Counted from the stretch's first letter, positions 45,117 through 54,197 are shown. The stretch is DNA of 64,000 nucleotides from Polaribacter batillariae (GCF_017498485.1 NZ_CP071795.1:1-64000), one strand, 5' to 3'. Numbers and translations: made by a program. The notes: a model not told the origin generated them from the letters alone.

Positions 45117-45295
45117 GAAGAGGCTGTTTCGAAAGTATTAAAATTTGTCATTTCAATTGTAAAGTAGAAATCTTACTTACTGAATTTCAGTAATTTATAT
45201 TTTCGATAACTTCGTTAGTTACTTTCAATTAAAATATATTTTGATTTTAGTAATGCTCAAAATAACAATTAAATTTACTTTTTTGACAGCCTCTT
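45117..45295. mobile_element. MITE-like element, copy 3
   Basis: About 179 bp, from AGAAGAGGCTGTT to GACAGCCTCTT, in the same orientation as copy 2. It contains TTTCAATTAAAATATATTTT and TAGTAATGCTC in the core. No coding capacity. Its left and right ends pair over most of the element. Confidence 0.75.
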
Positions 45296-45306
45296 AAAGG
45301 TTTTCT

Positions 45307-45342
45307 TTAAAAAGTAATGAATTTTTAGGGGTTACTTTTTAA
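45307..45342 (-). terminator. Hairpin after rlmH
   Basis: TTAAAAAGTAA and TTACTTTTTAA are exact reverse complements (11 bp) around a 14-base loop. It lies 165 bases past the rlmH stop on the minus strand; the distance makes the terminator role uncertain. Confidence 0.5.
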
Positions 45343-45506
45343 GAAATAAAAACTATTATAGGGATTAAGTTTTTCACTAGGACGAATAATAATTTACATT
45401 CTTACAGTAAAATTTTATTTAATACCAATAAAATTATCAACTTATAAATTAAAATAATTTAGGTTGTTTTTGTGGCTAAAAAAACAAATTTTATAAATAG
45501 AAAGAT

Positions 45507-45980
45507 TTATTCATGATGATAAGGCTCATTTTTTAAAATGGTAAAACCTCTGTAGAGTTGTTCAACAATAAATAAGCGAATCATTTGGTGGGAAAACGTC
45601 ATTTTAGAGAATGATATTTTTCCACTAGCTTTTTTATAAACAGCATCAGAAAAACCATAAGGGCCACCAATTACTAACACCAGTTGCTTAATTCCGGCAT
45701 TCATTTTCTTTTGAAGATATTTTGAAAACTCAATAGAAGTGTAGTTTTTTCCTTTGTCATCAAGCAAAACCAAAACATCTGTGTTTTGTAATTTAGATAA
45801 AATTAATTCTCCTTCTTTTTCTTTTTGTTGAATTTCACTCAAATTCTTTACATTTTTAATATCCGGAATTATCTCTAATTCGAATTTTATATAATGTTTT
45901 AAGCGTTTTTGATATTCATCAATTAACTGAATCAAATTTTTATTATCCGTTTTGCCAATGGCGAGTAATTTAATTTTCAT
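45507..45980 (-). CDS. rlmH: 23S rRNA pseudouridine-1915 N3-methyltransferase RlmH
   Basis: RlmH methylates pseudouridine 1915 in helix 69 of 23S rRNA. The ATG at 45980 gives MKIKLLAIGKTDNKN and a 157-aa protein of normal length, with VLVIGGPYGFSDAVY (SAM site) and the conserved end EQLYRGFTILKNEPYHH. An in-frame start at 46046 would only add residues encoded by the palindromic repeat at 45987-46045, so it is rejected. It is divergent from nadC. Confidence 0.95.
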   Translation of the reverse strand: MKIKLLAIGKTDNKNLIQLIDEYQKRLKHYIKFELEIIPDIKNVKNLSEIQQKEKEGELILSKLQNTDVLVLLDDKGKNYTSIEFSKYLQKKMNAGIKQLVLVIGGPYGFSDAVYKKASGKISFSKMTFSHQMIRLFIVEQLYRGFTILKNEPYHHE

Positions 45981-45986
45981 GGTTAC

Positions 45987-46045
45987 TGTCAGGTCGAGCG
46001 CAGTCGAGACCTTATTAAAACCTCTCGACTGCGCTCGAGGAGACA
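45987..46045. repeat. Palindromic repeat copy 3
   Basis: TGTCAGGTCGAGCGCAGTCG and TCGACTGCGCTCGAGGAGAC form the clearest hairpin of the family, with a short AT spacer. It ends 6 bases upstream of the rlmH ATG. Confidence 0.8.
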
Positions 46046-46148
46046 AATATTGTCACAACAAATTTATCAGTTTTAAAACATAAAATCATCAGAACTTCTT
46101 AAAAGTTGAAAATCATTACTATTTTTACATCAGAATTAAACTTTATTT

Positions 46149-47006
46149 ATGATTTCAGAAGCACAATTTCAACACGAATTAGACCTCATTATAAAAAATG
46201 CCATTAGAGAAGATATTGGAGATGGTGATCATACTTCGCTTTCTTGTATTCCTGCAGATGCTGAAGGTAAAGCAAAATTACTTGTAAAAGATGACGGAAT
46301 TATTGCAGGAGTTGAATTCACAAAACAAGTTTTTAAATATGTTGATGCAGCTTTAAAAGTAGAAACTTTTATAAACGATGGCGAAAAAGTAAAATATGGT
46401 GACGTTGTTTTTCATGTTTCTGGGAAATCACAATCCATTTTAATGGCTGAACGTTTAGTGCTAAATGCAATGCAAAGAATGAGTGCTATTGCAACCAAAA
46501 CTGCATTTTTTGCAGACTTACTAAAAGGCACAAAAACAAAAGTTTTAGACACTAGAAAAACAACACCTGGTATTAGAGCCTTAGAAAAATGGGCAGTAAA
46601 AATTGGAGGTGGAGAAAATCACAGATTTGCTTTGTATGATATGGTAATGATTAAAGATAATCATATAGATTTTGCTGGCGGAATTACAGCAGCAATTACA
46701 AAAACTAAGAAATATTTAACAGAAAAAGGCTTAGATATAAAAATAATTGTAGAAGCAAGAAGTTTAGAAGAAATTAAGGAAATTCTTTCTAATGAAGGTA
46801 TTTATCGAATTTTAATTGATAACTTTAATTATGAAGACACAAAAAAAGCAGTGGCTTTAATTGGCGATACTTGCCTAACAGAATCTTCTGGAGGAATTAA
46901 CGAAGAAACCATTAGAAAATATGCAGAATGTGGTGTCGATTTTATTTCGTCTGGTGCATTAACGCATTCAGTTTATAATTTAGATTTGAGCCTTAAAGCT
47001 ATTTAA
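46149..47006 (+). CDS. nadC: Nicotinate-nucleotide diphosphorylase (quinolinate phosphoribosyltransferase)
   Basis: NadC turns quinolinate and PRPP into nicotinate mononucleotide in NAD synthesis. The 285-aa protein shows IREDIGDGDHTSLS at the N-terminus, ERLVLNAMQRMSAIAT, KVLDTRKTTPGIRALEKWAV, ENHRFALYDMVMIKDNH, then IIVEARSLEE, ILIDNF and ESSGGINEETIR. The set is complete. Two small genes follow with 0 and -4 base spacing, so it heads an operon. Confidence 0.97.
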   Translation: MISEAQFQHELDLIIKNAIREDIGDGDHTSLSCIPADAEGKAKLLVKDDGIIAGVEFTKQVFKYVDAALKVETFINDGEKVKYGDVVFHVSGKSQSILMAERLVLNAMQRMSAIATKTAFFADLLKGTKTKVLDTRKTTPGIRALEKWAVKIGGGENHRFALYDMVMIKDNHIDFAGGITAAITKTKKYLTEKGLDIKIIVEARSLEEIKEILSNEGIYRILIDNFNYEDTKKAVALIGDTCLTESSGGINEETIRKYAECGVDFISSGALTHSVYNLDLSLKAI

Positions 47007-47579
47007 ATGTTTGAACATCATTTTTATAATGAACATTTCAAAAAAATAGACCCAACTGTATCTAAAATTCAGAAAGGTGAATATGATAGCTGTACTTTCG
47101 AAAATTGTAATTTTGAAAACATGCATATTTCTAACATTCAGTTTATAGAATGTGAGTTTATCGATTGTAATTTTAGCAACTCCATTGTAAAAGACACTTC
47201 TTTTAAAGATGTAAATTTTACAAATTGTAAAATGATAGGAGTAAAGTTTCATGAATGTAATCCGTTTTTATTGCAGTTTTCGTTTACAGATTGTCAGTTG
47301 AATTTTTCATCATTTTATCAATTAAAAGCGCCAAATACTATTTTTAAAAAATGTAATTTAGAAGAAGCAGACTTTACAGAGGCAATTGTAAATAATAGTG
47401 TTTTTGAGAATTGTGATTTAAAAAACGCCATTTTTGAAGACAGCAATTTAGAAAAATCAGATTTTAGAACTTCGTATCACTTTACAATCCATCCAGAAAA
47501 AAATCGTTTAAAAAACGCAAAATTTAGTAAAGAAAATTTGTTAGGCTTATTAACAAATTATAAAATTATTGTTGAATGA
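47007..47579 (+). CDS. Pentapeptide-repeat protein (Qnr/MfpA-like shape)
   Basis: The 190-aa cytoplasmic protein begins on the base after the nadC stop. Residues about 25-165 are successive pentapeptide units of the A(D/N)LXX type, for example CTFENCNFEN, CEFIDCNFSNS, NLEEADFTEA, NLEKSDFRT, interrupted once by a loop near 85-95. The fold would be a right-handed beta-helix of the size and kind that mimics DNA in gyrase-protecting Qnr/MfpA proteins. Such a role here is inference, as many pentapeptide proteins have no known target. Confidence 0.85.
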   Translation: MFEHHFYNEHFKKIDPTVSKIQKGEYDSCTFENCNFENMHISNIQFIECEFIDCNFSNSIVKDTSFKDVNFTNCKMIGVKFHECNPFLLQFSFTDCQLNFSSFYQLKAPNTIFKKCNLEEADFTEAIVNNSVFENCDLKNAIFEDSNLEKSDFRTSYHFTIHPEKNRLKNAKFSKENLLGLLTNYKIIVE

Positions 47580-48055
47580 AAAAAGTAATTTTACGTACTG
47601 TATTTATTAGTTTACTTATTTTTTCATGTAAAAGAAAACAAGTTGATATTCCCATTTTTTCATATTCAATTTTAAATGATAGCGTTAAAAATTTCAAATT
47701 AAATGTAAACGAAAAAGAACCTATTATTCACTACGAGTACTTTCATCAAAAAGATACCATTAAAAGACTTTTTTTTAAATACAATTCCGATAAAGATCTT
47801 TTAATTTCAAATTTAGATACATTTTATTTTAATAAAAAAACGTATAACTCTAAAAGTTTACAATTTAAATTCTATCAAAAAAAAGAAATTAACAGTCATA
47901 AAAGATTTTTAGTTTTTAATAAAAATTATGGTCTTTTAGCTAATTTAGCTTATGGTTCAGATTATTTATTTTTAAAAGATTCTATTTCTGAAATGGATAA
48001 AAAATTACTTTTTAAAGCCTTATTTTACGATTTAAATAAAATAGAAACTGATTAA
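47576..48055 (+). CDS. Putative lipoprotein
   Basis: Unrecognised 159-aa protein overlapping the preceding gene by four bases (ATGA). The N-terminus MKKVILRTVFISLLIFSCKR has a lipobox-like FSC at Cys18, so it should be exported and lipid-anchored. The rest is Lys/Phe/Tyr-rich with alternating hydrophobic strands and no recognisable motif. The tight spacing shows translational coupling with the pentapeptide gene. Confidence 0.65.
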   Translation: MKKVILRTVFISLLIFSCKRKQVDIPIFSYSILNDSVKNFKLNVNEKEPIIHYEYFHQKDTIKRLFFKYNSDKDLLISNLDTFYFNKKTYNSKSLQFKFYQKKEINSHKRFLVFNKNYGLLANLAYGSDYLFLKDSISEMDKKLLFKALFYDLNKIETD

Positions 48056-48084
48056 ATAAAATTTGCAATTTTGTAATTCTAATA

Positions 48085-49029
48085 ATGACCAAAGAAATAG
48101 AAGACAAACTAGAAAAAATTCCTATTATTGGAATACTTGTAAAACTTGGAAAGAAAATAAAAATTCCAGGTTTAGAAGGCATGTCTTTATACGACGTTTT
48201 AGAAATGTATTTTATCGGAATTATCGAAGGTGCATTAACCACCAGAGCAGGAGGGATTGCTTATAGTTTTTTTATGGCGATTTTTCCTTTTTTGCTTTTT
48301 GTGCTTACGCTAATTCCTTTTATACCAATTGAAGGCGCTCAAGAAGGTTTGTTATCCATAATTTCTGATGTTTTGCCTCCCAAAACTTACGATGCTGTAG
48401 ATTCTGTTTTGGTAGATATTATTAACAATCAATATGGTGGCTTGCTTTCTTTTGGTTTTATAGGTTCTATTTTTTTAATGACCAATGGTGTGAATGCCAT
48501 TTTTGGCGGATTCGAATATTCGTATCATGTAAAAGAAGTTAGAAACGTTTTTAAAGCCTATTTTATAGCAATGTTGGTATCTATCGTTATTGTTGCTTTT
48601 TTACTGCTTGCCGTAATTTTAATCATCTTTTTCGAATTGATTTTAAAAGATATGGTTTCTTTAGGTTGGTTAGAAGACAACTTAATTTGGTTGCAATTAA
48701 GTCGTGGTCTTATCTTTTTAATTATGATTTTTATCACGGTTTCTATGTTGTATCATTATGGTGTAAAAGAAGGAAAACATTCTCGATTTTTCTCGCCAGG
48801 AGCCGTTTTTACCACTATTTTATCGATTTTAACATTTTATCTTTTTGGTTATTACGTAAACGAATTTGCCAAATACAACGAATTGTATGGCTCAATTGGT
48901 ACACTCTTAATTTTAATGTTATTTATTTGGCTCAATGCAATTATTCTGCTTTTAGGTTTCGAATTAAACGCAACAATTTATAGTTTAAGAAGACGAAATA
49001 AAACCTTTACAACCCCCAAAAAATTATAA
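48085..49029 (+). CDS. YihY/BrkB-family inner-membrane protein
   Basis: The 314-aa protein has a cytoplasmic N-terminus and about six membrane helices, with the family block TRAGGIAYSFFMAIFPFLLFVL (about 54-75), and later GSIGTLLILMLFIWLNAIILLLGFELNATI near the end. The YihY family was once called RNase BN in error; its role is not established, with proposed links to envelope or transport. It follows the nadC operon after 29 bases and may belong to it. Confidence 0.85.
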   Translation: MTKEIEDKLEKIPIIGILVKLGKKIKIPGLEGMSLYDVLEMYFIGIIEGALTTRAGGIAYSFFMAIFPFLLFVLTLIPFIPIEGAQEGLLSIISDVLPPKTYDAVDSVLVDIINNQYGGLLSFGFIGSIFLMTNGVNAIFGGFEYSYHVKEVRNVFKAYFIAMLVSIVIVAFLLLAVILIIFFELILKDMVSLGWLEDNLIWLQLSRGLIFLIMIFITVSMLYHYGVKEGKHSRFFSPGAVFTTILSILTFYLFGYYVNEFAKYNELYGSIGTLLILMLFIWLNAIILLLGFELNATIYSLRRRNKTFTTPKKL

Positions 49030-49086
49030 CTTTTTCACGATATTTGCGCCCACGAAGTAGATTTAGGTATTTCACTCTTGCGTTTT

Positions 49087-49113
49087 GTCATTCCTGCATA
49101 GGCAGGAATCCAT
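49087..49113. repeat. REP-type hairpin (CATTCCTGC-GCAGGAATG family)
   Basis: ATTCCTGC (49090-49097) and GCAGGAAT (49102-49109) form a perfect 8-bp stem with a 4-base loop. It occupies the gap between the YihY-like gene and hisS, which contains no gene otherwise. This motif is widespread as a dispersed palindrome in bacteria. Confidence 0.7.
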
Positions 49114-49235
49114 CATGAGTTTTTAAAATGTACTAGATTTTTCGAGTAAGTCGAATAAGAAAAACGCAACAGCTATTAATTAAAATACATTCGTCTTTAA
49201 ATAAATTCGTAAAGACAAATAATTAAATAATACAA

Positions 49236-50603
49236 ATGAAACCAAGCATTCCCAAAGGAACCAGAGATTTTTCGCCAACAGAAGTTGCCAATCGTACGTA
49301 CATCATAAATACGATAAAAACGGCTTTTGAAACTTTTGGATTTCAACCTATTGAAACTCCGAGTTTTGAAAACTCATCCACTTTAATGGGAAAATATGGT
49401 GAAGAAGGAGATAGGCTTATTTTTAAAATTTTGAATTCTGGAGATTTTTTAGCTAAAGCTGATGATAAATTGATCGAAGAAAAAGACAGCTTAAAGTTAA
49501 CCTCACAAATCTCCGAAAAAGCACTTCGTTACGACTTAACAGTACCTTTTGCAAGATACGTGGTACAACATCAAAACGAAATTACATTTCCTTTTAAAAG
49601 ATATCAAATACAGCCAGTTTGGCGAGCAGACAGGCCACAAAAAGGACGTTTTAGAGAGTTTTTTCAGTGTGATGCAGATGTTGTGGGGAGCCAATCTTTA
49701 TGGCAAGAAGTAGAATTTATTCAATTATATGATACCGTTTTTAGTAAGTTAGGTTTAGAAGGAACGACTATCAAAATCAACAATCGAAAAATACTGTCTG
49801 GAATTGCAGAAGTAATTGGTGCTCAAGATAAATTAATCGATTTTACAGTGGCTTTAGATAAGTTAGATAAAATTGGTCAAGAAAAAGTAGAAGCAGAAAT
49901 GATTTCTAAAGGAATTTCGGAAAATGCCATTGAAAAAGTACAAGCTTTGTTCGATTTTTCGGGTTCTAACATCAACAAGTTAACTTCTTTAGAAAAGATG
50001 TTGCAAACTTCAGAAGAAGGAAAAAAAGGAGTAGGCGAATTGCGATTTGTTATCAATTCGATGGCTGAATTAGGTTTAAAATCTGCAAATTTAGAAGTAG
50101 ATGTTACCTTGGCAAGAGGTTTAAACTATTATACAGGCGCCATTTTTGAAGTTGCTGCACCCAAAGGAGTAAAAATGGGTTCTATTGGTGGTGGTGGAAG
50201 ATATGACGATTTAACAGGTATCTTTGGTTTAAATGGTGTTTCTGGGGTTGGAATTTCTTTTGGATTAGACAGAATTTATTTGGTTTTAGAAGAATTAGGG
50301 CTGTTTAAAACGGTCGATTTGCCAAAACCAAAAGTACTGTTTGTTAATTTTGGAGAAAATGAAGCGTTGTATTGTATGAAAGCTATTGCCGAGTTGAGAA
50401 AACATCATGTAAAATCAGAATTATATCCAGATGCCACAAAAATGAAGAAGCAAATGAACTACGCTAACAAACGCGAAATTGAATTTGTAGTTCTTGTAGG
50501 TTCTCAAGAAATTGAAAAACAAGAATTTACATTAAAAAATATGGTTTCAGGAACGCAAAGTAAATGCGCTTTAAACGAATTGGTAAATCAATTAAAAGCA
50601 TAA
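49236..50603 (+). CDS. hisS: Histidyl-tRNA synthetase
   Basis: HisS is a class II synthetase that charges tRNA-His. The 455-aa protein shows the start [16 protein letters not shown], motif 2 [31 protein letters not shown], the HisA block [15 protein letters not shown] and motif 3 [18 protein letters not shown], plus a C-terminal anticodon-binding domain with [18 protein letters not shown]. Length is normal. The organism-wide use is essential. Confidence 0.97.
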   Translation: MKPSIPKGTRDFSPTEVANRTYIINTIKTAFETFGFQPIETPSFENSSTLMGKYGEEGDRLIFKILNSGDFLAKADDKLIEEKDSLKLTSQISEKALRYDLTVPFARYVVQHQNEITFPFKRYQIQPVWRADRPQKGRFREFFQCDADVVGSQSLWQEVEFIQLYDTVFSKLGLEGTTIKINNRKILSGIAEVIGAQDKLIDFTVALDKLDKIGQEKVEAEMISKGISENAIEKVQALFDFSGSNINKLTSLEKMLQTSEEGKKGVGELRFVINSMAELGLKSANLEVDVTLARGLNYYTGAIFEVAAPKGVKMGSIGGGGRYDDLTGIFGLNGVSGVGISFGLDRIYLVLEELGLFKTVDLPKPKVLFVNFGENEALYCMKAIAELRKHHVKSELYPDATKMKKQMNYANKREIEFVVLVGSQEIEKQEFTLKNMVSGTQSKCALNELVNQLKA

Positions 50604-50663
50604 AAAATTATAGTTTTATAGTTATAATTGATTAAGAAAAATAAATAATACGTTGCAAACACG

Positions 50664-50671
50664 TAAATTTG
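50664..50671 (+). promoter_or_regulatory. Bacteroidota -7 box for folE
   Basis: TAAATTTG matches TAnnTTTG and lies 20 bases upstream of the ATG at 50692. No clear -33 element at normal distance was found. Confidence 0.45.
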
Positions 50672-50691
50672 CATTTTAATAAACGATTGAA

Positions 50692-51378
50692 ATGTTTGAA
50701 CTGAACAGCAAAATGAATGACGAAAGAATTGAAGAAATAGGAGAAAACCACGTAGCAACTTCTGCAAAAACGCCATTAAGAGCAGATGCTTTTGCTATTT
50801 CTGACGAAGAAAAAATAAATAGAATCCAAGAAAGCGTAAAAGATATTTTGCATACTTTAGGAATGGATTTAGAAGACGATAGTATTCAAGGAACCCCAAA
50901 AAGAGTTGCCAAAGCTTTTGTAAACGAGCTTTTTATGGGGTTGAATCCTGCAAATATGCCATCTGCCTCTACGTTTGATAATAATTACAATTATGGCGAA
51001 ATGTTGGTAGAAAAAAATATTGTGGTGTATTCTACTTGCGAGCATCATTTATTGCCAATTATAGGTAGAGCCCATGTGGCTTATATTTCGAATGGAAAAG
51101 TAATAGGGCTTTCTAAAATGAACAGAATTGTAGAGTATTTTGCCAAAAGACCACAAGTTCAAGAACGTTTAACCATGCAAGTTGTGCAAGCAATGCAAGA
51201 AGCTTTAGGAACAGAAGATGTTGCTTGTGTTATCGATGCAAAACATTTGTGTGTCAATTCAAGAGGTATAAAAGATATCGAAAGCTCTACAGTAACTTCA
51301 GAATTTGGTGGAAAGTTTAAAGAAAAAGAAACAAAAAAAGAATTTTTACAGTATTTGCAAATGGATACGCATTTCTAA
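50692..51378 (+). CDS. folE: GTP cyclohydrolase I
   Basis: FolE converts GTP to 7,8-dihydroneopterin triphosphate, the first step of folate synthesis. The 228-aa protein has the zinc-binding blocks STCEHHLLPIIGRAHVAYI and DVACVIDAKHLCVNSRGI, with Cys and His ligands, and the segment QERLTMQVVQAM. The start could be 50692 or 50713 (MNDERIEEIGEN); 50692 is preferred as the upstream -7 box leaves a short leader. A strong terminator follows. Confidence 0.95.
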   Translation: MFELNSKMNDERIEEIGENHVATSAKTPLRADAFAISDEEKINRIQESVKDILHTLGMDLEDDSIQGTPKRVAKAFVNELFMGLNPANMPSASTFDNNYNYGEMLVEKNIVVYSTCEHHLLPIIGRAHVAYISNGKVIGLSKMNRIVEYFAKRPQVQERLTMQVVQAMQEALGTEDVACVIDAKHLCVNSRGIKDIESSTVTSEFGGKFKEKETKKEFLQYLQMDTHF

Positions 51379-51400
51379 AGTTCTCTTTAAATAGCATTTA

Positions 51401-51444
51401 AAAAAATCCGTTTTGAAAAAAAAAAAAATCAAAACGGATTTTTT
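51401..51444 (+). terminator. Strong terminator after folE
   Basis: AAAAAATCCGTTTTGA and TCAAAACGGATTTTTT make a perfect 16-bp stem around a 12-base A loop, ending in T's, 22 bases after the folE stop. Confidence 0.85.
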
Positions 51445-51728
51445 GTCGTTCTTGTATAGACAAAAACCTCTATTACTTTTCCGAGAGGATTGTTGGTTTC
51501 CAGAAATTCTTTATTTTTATAGAAATAATAAAGATGGTTTTATTTTCACATTTTAGATACCTCATTTTTATGCTTATTTCATTTATTGGGTCGAACCTTA
51601 AAAAAGGTGTTTCCCCTTTTTGTAATTTTTAGAGAAAAACGAAGACTAAGAAGAGAGTTTTAACAAGATTATAAAAAATATTCATCTAAGGAAATCGTAT
51701 AAGACAGGTAAATTTAAAAAAATAAGAA
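51445..51728. other. Gap before the YtxJ gene
   Basis: Apart from the folE terminator the 350-base gap is AT-rich. It has one GAGAGGATTGTTGGTTTCCAGAAATTC-like piece resembling 18.35 kb (GGATGGTTGATTTCAAGAAATTC). No gene seen. Confidence 0.5.
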
Positions 51729-52130
51729 ATGGGCGTATTTAACAATCTATTTGGTGGGAAAAGTAATAAAGAAGCAAAACCAGAAAAAAAATCATATTTA
51801 AACTGGTCTCCATTAACTTCATTAGAACAATTAAAAACTATTAAAAAAGAATCTGAAACAGAATCTGTACTTATTTTTAAACACTCTACAAGATGTGGAA
51901 TTAGCAGTATGGTAATAAAACAATTCGAAAAGTTGTTTTTAGAACAACATCAAAATTTAAAAGTGTATTATTTAGATTTGTTAAATTACAGAAATATTTC
52001 AGATGAAGTAGGCTACAGCTTCCAAGTAATGCACCAATCTCCACAATTAATTGTTGTTAAAAATGGGGTTTGTATATACAATGCTTCTCATTACCAAATC
52101 ACACAAACAGACTTATCGAGATTTATCTAG
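51729..52130 (+). CDS. YtxJ/BrxC-like redox-active protein (DUF2847)
   Basis: The 133-aa thioredoxin-fold protein carries KHSTRCGISSMVIKQFE (Cys at residue 58), the single-cysteine motif of the YtxJ/BrxC bacillithiol-linked bacilliredoxin family, and a VMHQSPQLIVVKNG cis-proline block. In this family Cys reduces mixed disulfides. Bacillithiol use in this organism is inference. The gene stands alone. Confidence 0.85.
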   Translation: MGVFNNLFGGKSNKEAKPEKKSYLNWSPLTSLEQLKTIKKESETESVLIFKHSTRCGISSMVIKQFEKLFLEQHQNLKVYYLDLLNYRNISDEVGYSFQVMHQSPQLIVVKNGVCIYNASHYQITQTDLSRFI

Positions 52131-52161
52131 TAAAAATTTGGGTAAAACCTATTTTAAGTCT

Positions 52162-52169
52162 TATTTTTG
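52162..52169 (+). promoter_or_regulatory. Bacteroidota promoter for the helicase gene
   Basis: TTTG at 52137-52140 and TATTTTTG at 52162-52169 are 21 bases apart, matching the -33/-7 pair. The TTG start at 52191 is 22 bases after the -7 box, so the leader is very short. Confidence 0.6.
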
Positions 52170-52190
52170 TCTCTCTAAATTTTTAAACTT

Positions 52191-53741
52191 TTGGCAGAAA
52201 CAAACACTTCACAAACAATTATAGGTAAAGAATTATACGGATATCAAAAAGATGCACTTCAAGAGATTTTTAAACGCTTCGAAACAGCTCCTCAAGATTA
52301 TCATTTATTATATCAATTACCAACTGGAGGTGGAAAAACGGTAATTTTTTCTGAAATTGTTAGGCGTTATATCGAAACTTTTAAAAAGAAAGTTTTAGTT
52401 TTAACACACAGAATTGAACTAAGCAAGCAAACCTCTAAAATGTTAGATGAGTTTGGTGTTGACAATAAAATAATTAATAGTACCGCAAAACTAGACGATC
52501 AAAACGAATACATGTGTTTTGTGGCGATGGTAGAAACCTTAAAAAATAGGTTAAATGACGATAAATTAGATATTTCTGATATCGGTTTGGTAATTGTAGA
52601 TGAAGCCCATTACAATTCTTTTACAAAAATTTTTAAGTTTTTCGACCAATCTTTTATTCTTGGGGTAACAGCAACACCTTTAAGCTCTAACATTAAATTA
52701 CCAATGTATGAAAATTATCAAGAATTATATGTTGGAGAAGCCATTCATCAATTAATAGAAAGTGGTTACTTAGCGAAAGCAAATATGTATTCTTATAATG
52801 TAGGTTTAACTTCGTTAGAAGTTGGTGCCAATGGAGATTATACCGTAAAATCTTCCGAAGATTTATACACAAATACAAACATGCTTACCAAATTAGTAAA
52901 TGCCTATGAAGAAACTGCAAAAGGAAAAAAAACGTTAATTTTTAACAACGGAATTAATACCTCTATTCAAGTTTTTCATGCATTTAAAAAAGCAGGATAC
53001 CCAATTGCACATTTAGACAATACCAATACAAAAAAAGAACGCGAACTTATTTTAAGATGGTTTCATAAAACACCAAATGCCATTATAACCTCTGTAAGTA
53101 TTTTAACCACTGGTTTTGACGAACCAAGTATCGAAGCAATTATCTTAAACAGAGCAACAAAATCGTTAACCTTATACTATCAAATGATTGGACGTGGCTC
53201 TCGTATTTTTGGAGATAAAACAACCTTCGATGTAATTGATTTAGGAAATAATTTCTACAGATTTGGACCTTGGGGAGCAGATTTAGACTGGCAAAAAATG
53301 TTTAGAGCACCAGATTATTATTTAGATGCCATTCTTTCTGATGAAGAAATAGAAAGTACTTTTAGATACGAATTGCCTGCAGATATTAAAAAAGAATTCG
53401 CGAATTCTACAGATACATATTTCGATATGAAAAAGGTGTATATAGAAACAATTAAAGCAGGAGAATCTTCGAAAAGAGTATTAGAAAAATCGATTGTACA
53501 CCATGCAAAAATGTGTATCGAAAATAGCGAAGATGTTTTTGATGCCTTAATTCTAGCAAAAAAATTAGGAGAAGAAATTGACGATCGAATTAATAGATAC
53601 GCAAAATGCATCTCTAAAAGTACACACAATTTTGTAACTTGGTTAAAAGACGATTACAGAAAAAAATTAAATGCTTATTTACGAGAAAATTTCGATAAAG
53701 ATTTCGAAAAAATTCACGGTCATCCACCAATCGAAGAATAA
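52191..53741 (+). CDS. DEAD/DEAH-box helicase, SSL2-like
   Basis: The 516-aa superfamily 2 helicase has LYGYQKDALQEIF, Walker A PTGGGKTVIF, LTHRIELSKQT, DEAH (VIVDEAHYNSF), GVTATPLSS, SILTTGFDEPSIEAIILNRAT and QMIGRGSRIFG. Family members unwind or remodel nucleic acids; a C-terminal helical part (about 390-516) is unrecognised. The TTG start follows a typical promoter and codes MAETNTSQTII. It is a single gene. Confidence 0.9.
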   Translation: MAETNTSQTIIGKELYGYQKDALQEIFKRFETAPQDYHLLYQLPTGGGKTVIFSEIVRRYIETFKKKVLVLTHRIELSKQTSKMLDEFGVDNKIINSTAKLDDQNEYMCFVAMVETLKNRLNDDKLDISDIGLVIVDEAHYNSFTKIFKFFDQSFILGVTATPLSSNIKLPMYENYQELYVGEAIHQLIESGYLAKANMYSYNVGLTSLEVGANGDYTVKSSEDLYTNTNMLTKLVNAYEETAKGKKTLIFNNGINTSIQVFHAFKKAGYPIAHLDNTNTKKERELILRWFHKTPNAIITSVSILTTGFDEPSIEAIILNRATKSLTLYYQMIGRGSRIFGDKTTFDVIDLGNNFYRFGPWGADLDWQKMFRAPDYYLDAILSDEEIESTFRYELPADIKKEFANSTDTYFDMKKVYIETIKAGESSKRVLEKSIVHHAKMCIENSEDVFDALILAKKLGEEIDDRINRYAKCISKSTHNFVTWLKDDYRKKLNAYLRENFDKDFEKIHGHPPIEE

Positions 53742-54002
53742 TTTACAATAAAAAAGACTTAAATTTTTAGCCCTTTTTTTACACTTTATAATTGTGGCTC
53801 TTGCCACGAATTTAAAGCAAGCATATTTTTTTATAATTGATGTTTTTTAGGAAGAAATAAGTAGTATTTTTTAAAATATTTTTTTTAAAAAGCTAAAACG
53901 GTATTTAAGAATCGTTGATAATACCTGTTTTTGCTGATAAATTTAGGTTTTTAAAAAAAATCACTTTTTTTTTGTTTTTTAATTTCGTATTAAAAAATAA
54001 TA

Positions 54003-54010
54003 TACATTTG
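54003..54010 (+). promoter_or_regulatory. Bacteroidota -7 box of the polyamine leader
   Basis: TACATTTG fits TAnnTTTG and lies 20 bases before the leader ORF and 276 before the decarboxylase GTG. It suggests a transcript with a leader of about 270 bases. A -33 box is not obvious. Confidence 0.5.
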
Positions 54011-54029
54011 CGATACTTATTTAAGTAAA

Positions 54030-54197
54030 ATGTTTAGTTTTTCTTATTTCGGAAGCAATACTCAATTGGAGAATACGTATTACAATGCATTTTGGAAATG
54101 CAACCGAAAAATTAAGGTTTCTCCTTCTTTTTATCTAAAAGAAATTATGCAGCGCTTCGCAAAGTTGCATGTTGTTTACATGAAATTTATACAGTAA
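54030..54197 (+). CDS. 55-codon leader ORF before arginine decarboxylase
   Basis: ATG at 54030 opens a frame of 55 codons to TAA, just downstream of a -7 box and 88 bases before the decarboxylase GTG. The predicted product has a Phe/Tyr-rich N-terminus (MFSFSYFGSNTQLENTYYNA), a Trp/Cys centre and KEIMQRFAKLHVVYMKFIQ at its end. It has a balanced base composition unlike random AT-rich DNA. It could be a small protein or a regulatory leader peptide; its function is unknown. Confidence 0.4.
   Translation: MFSFSYFGSNTQLENTYYNAFWKCNRKIKVSPSFYLKEIMQRFAKLHVVYMKFIQ

Larger units (their letters stand above)
45028..45506. other. Gap holding a MITE-like element and a hairpin
   Basis: These 479 bases contain the 45117-45295 element and the hairpin at 45307-45342. 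The rest (45343-45506) is AT-rich with no gene seen. Confidence 0.65.

Noticed and set aside
45981..46046. Longer N-terminus for rlmH
   Set aside because: The extra residues come from a palindromic repeat and the normal family N-terminus starts at 45980.
53794..53808. tRNA-like or rRNA-like hairpin in the speA leader
   Set aside because: Only one short GTGGC/GCCAC stem was found; no cloverleaf or conserved RNA elements.
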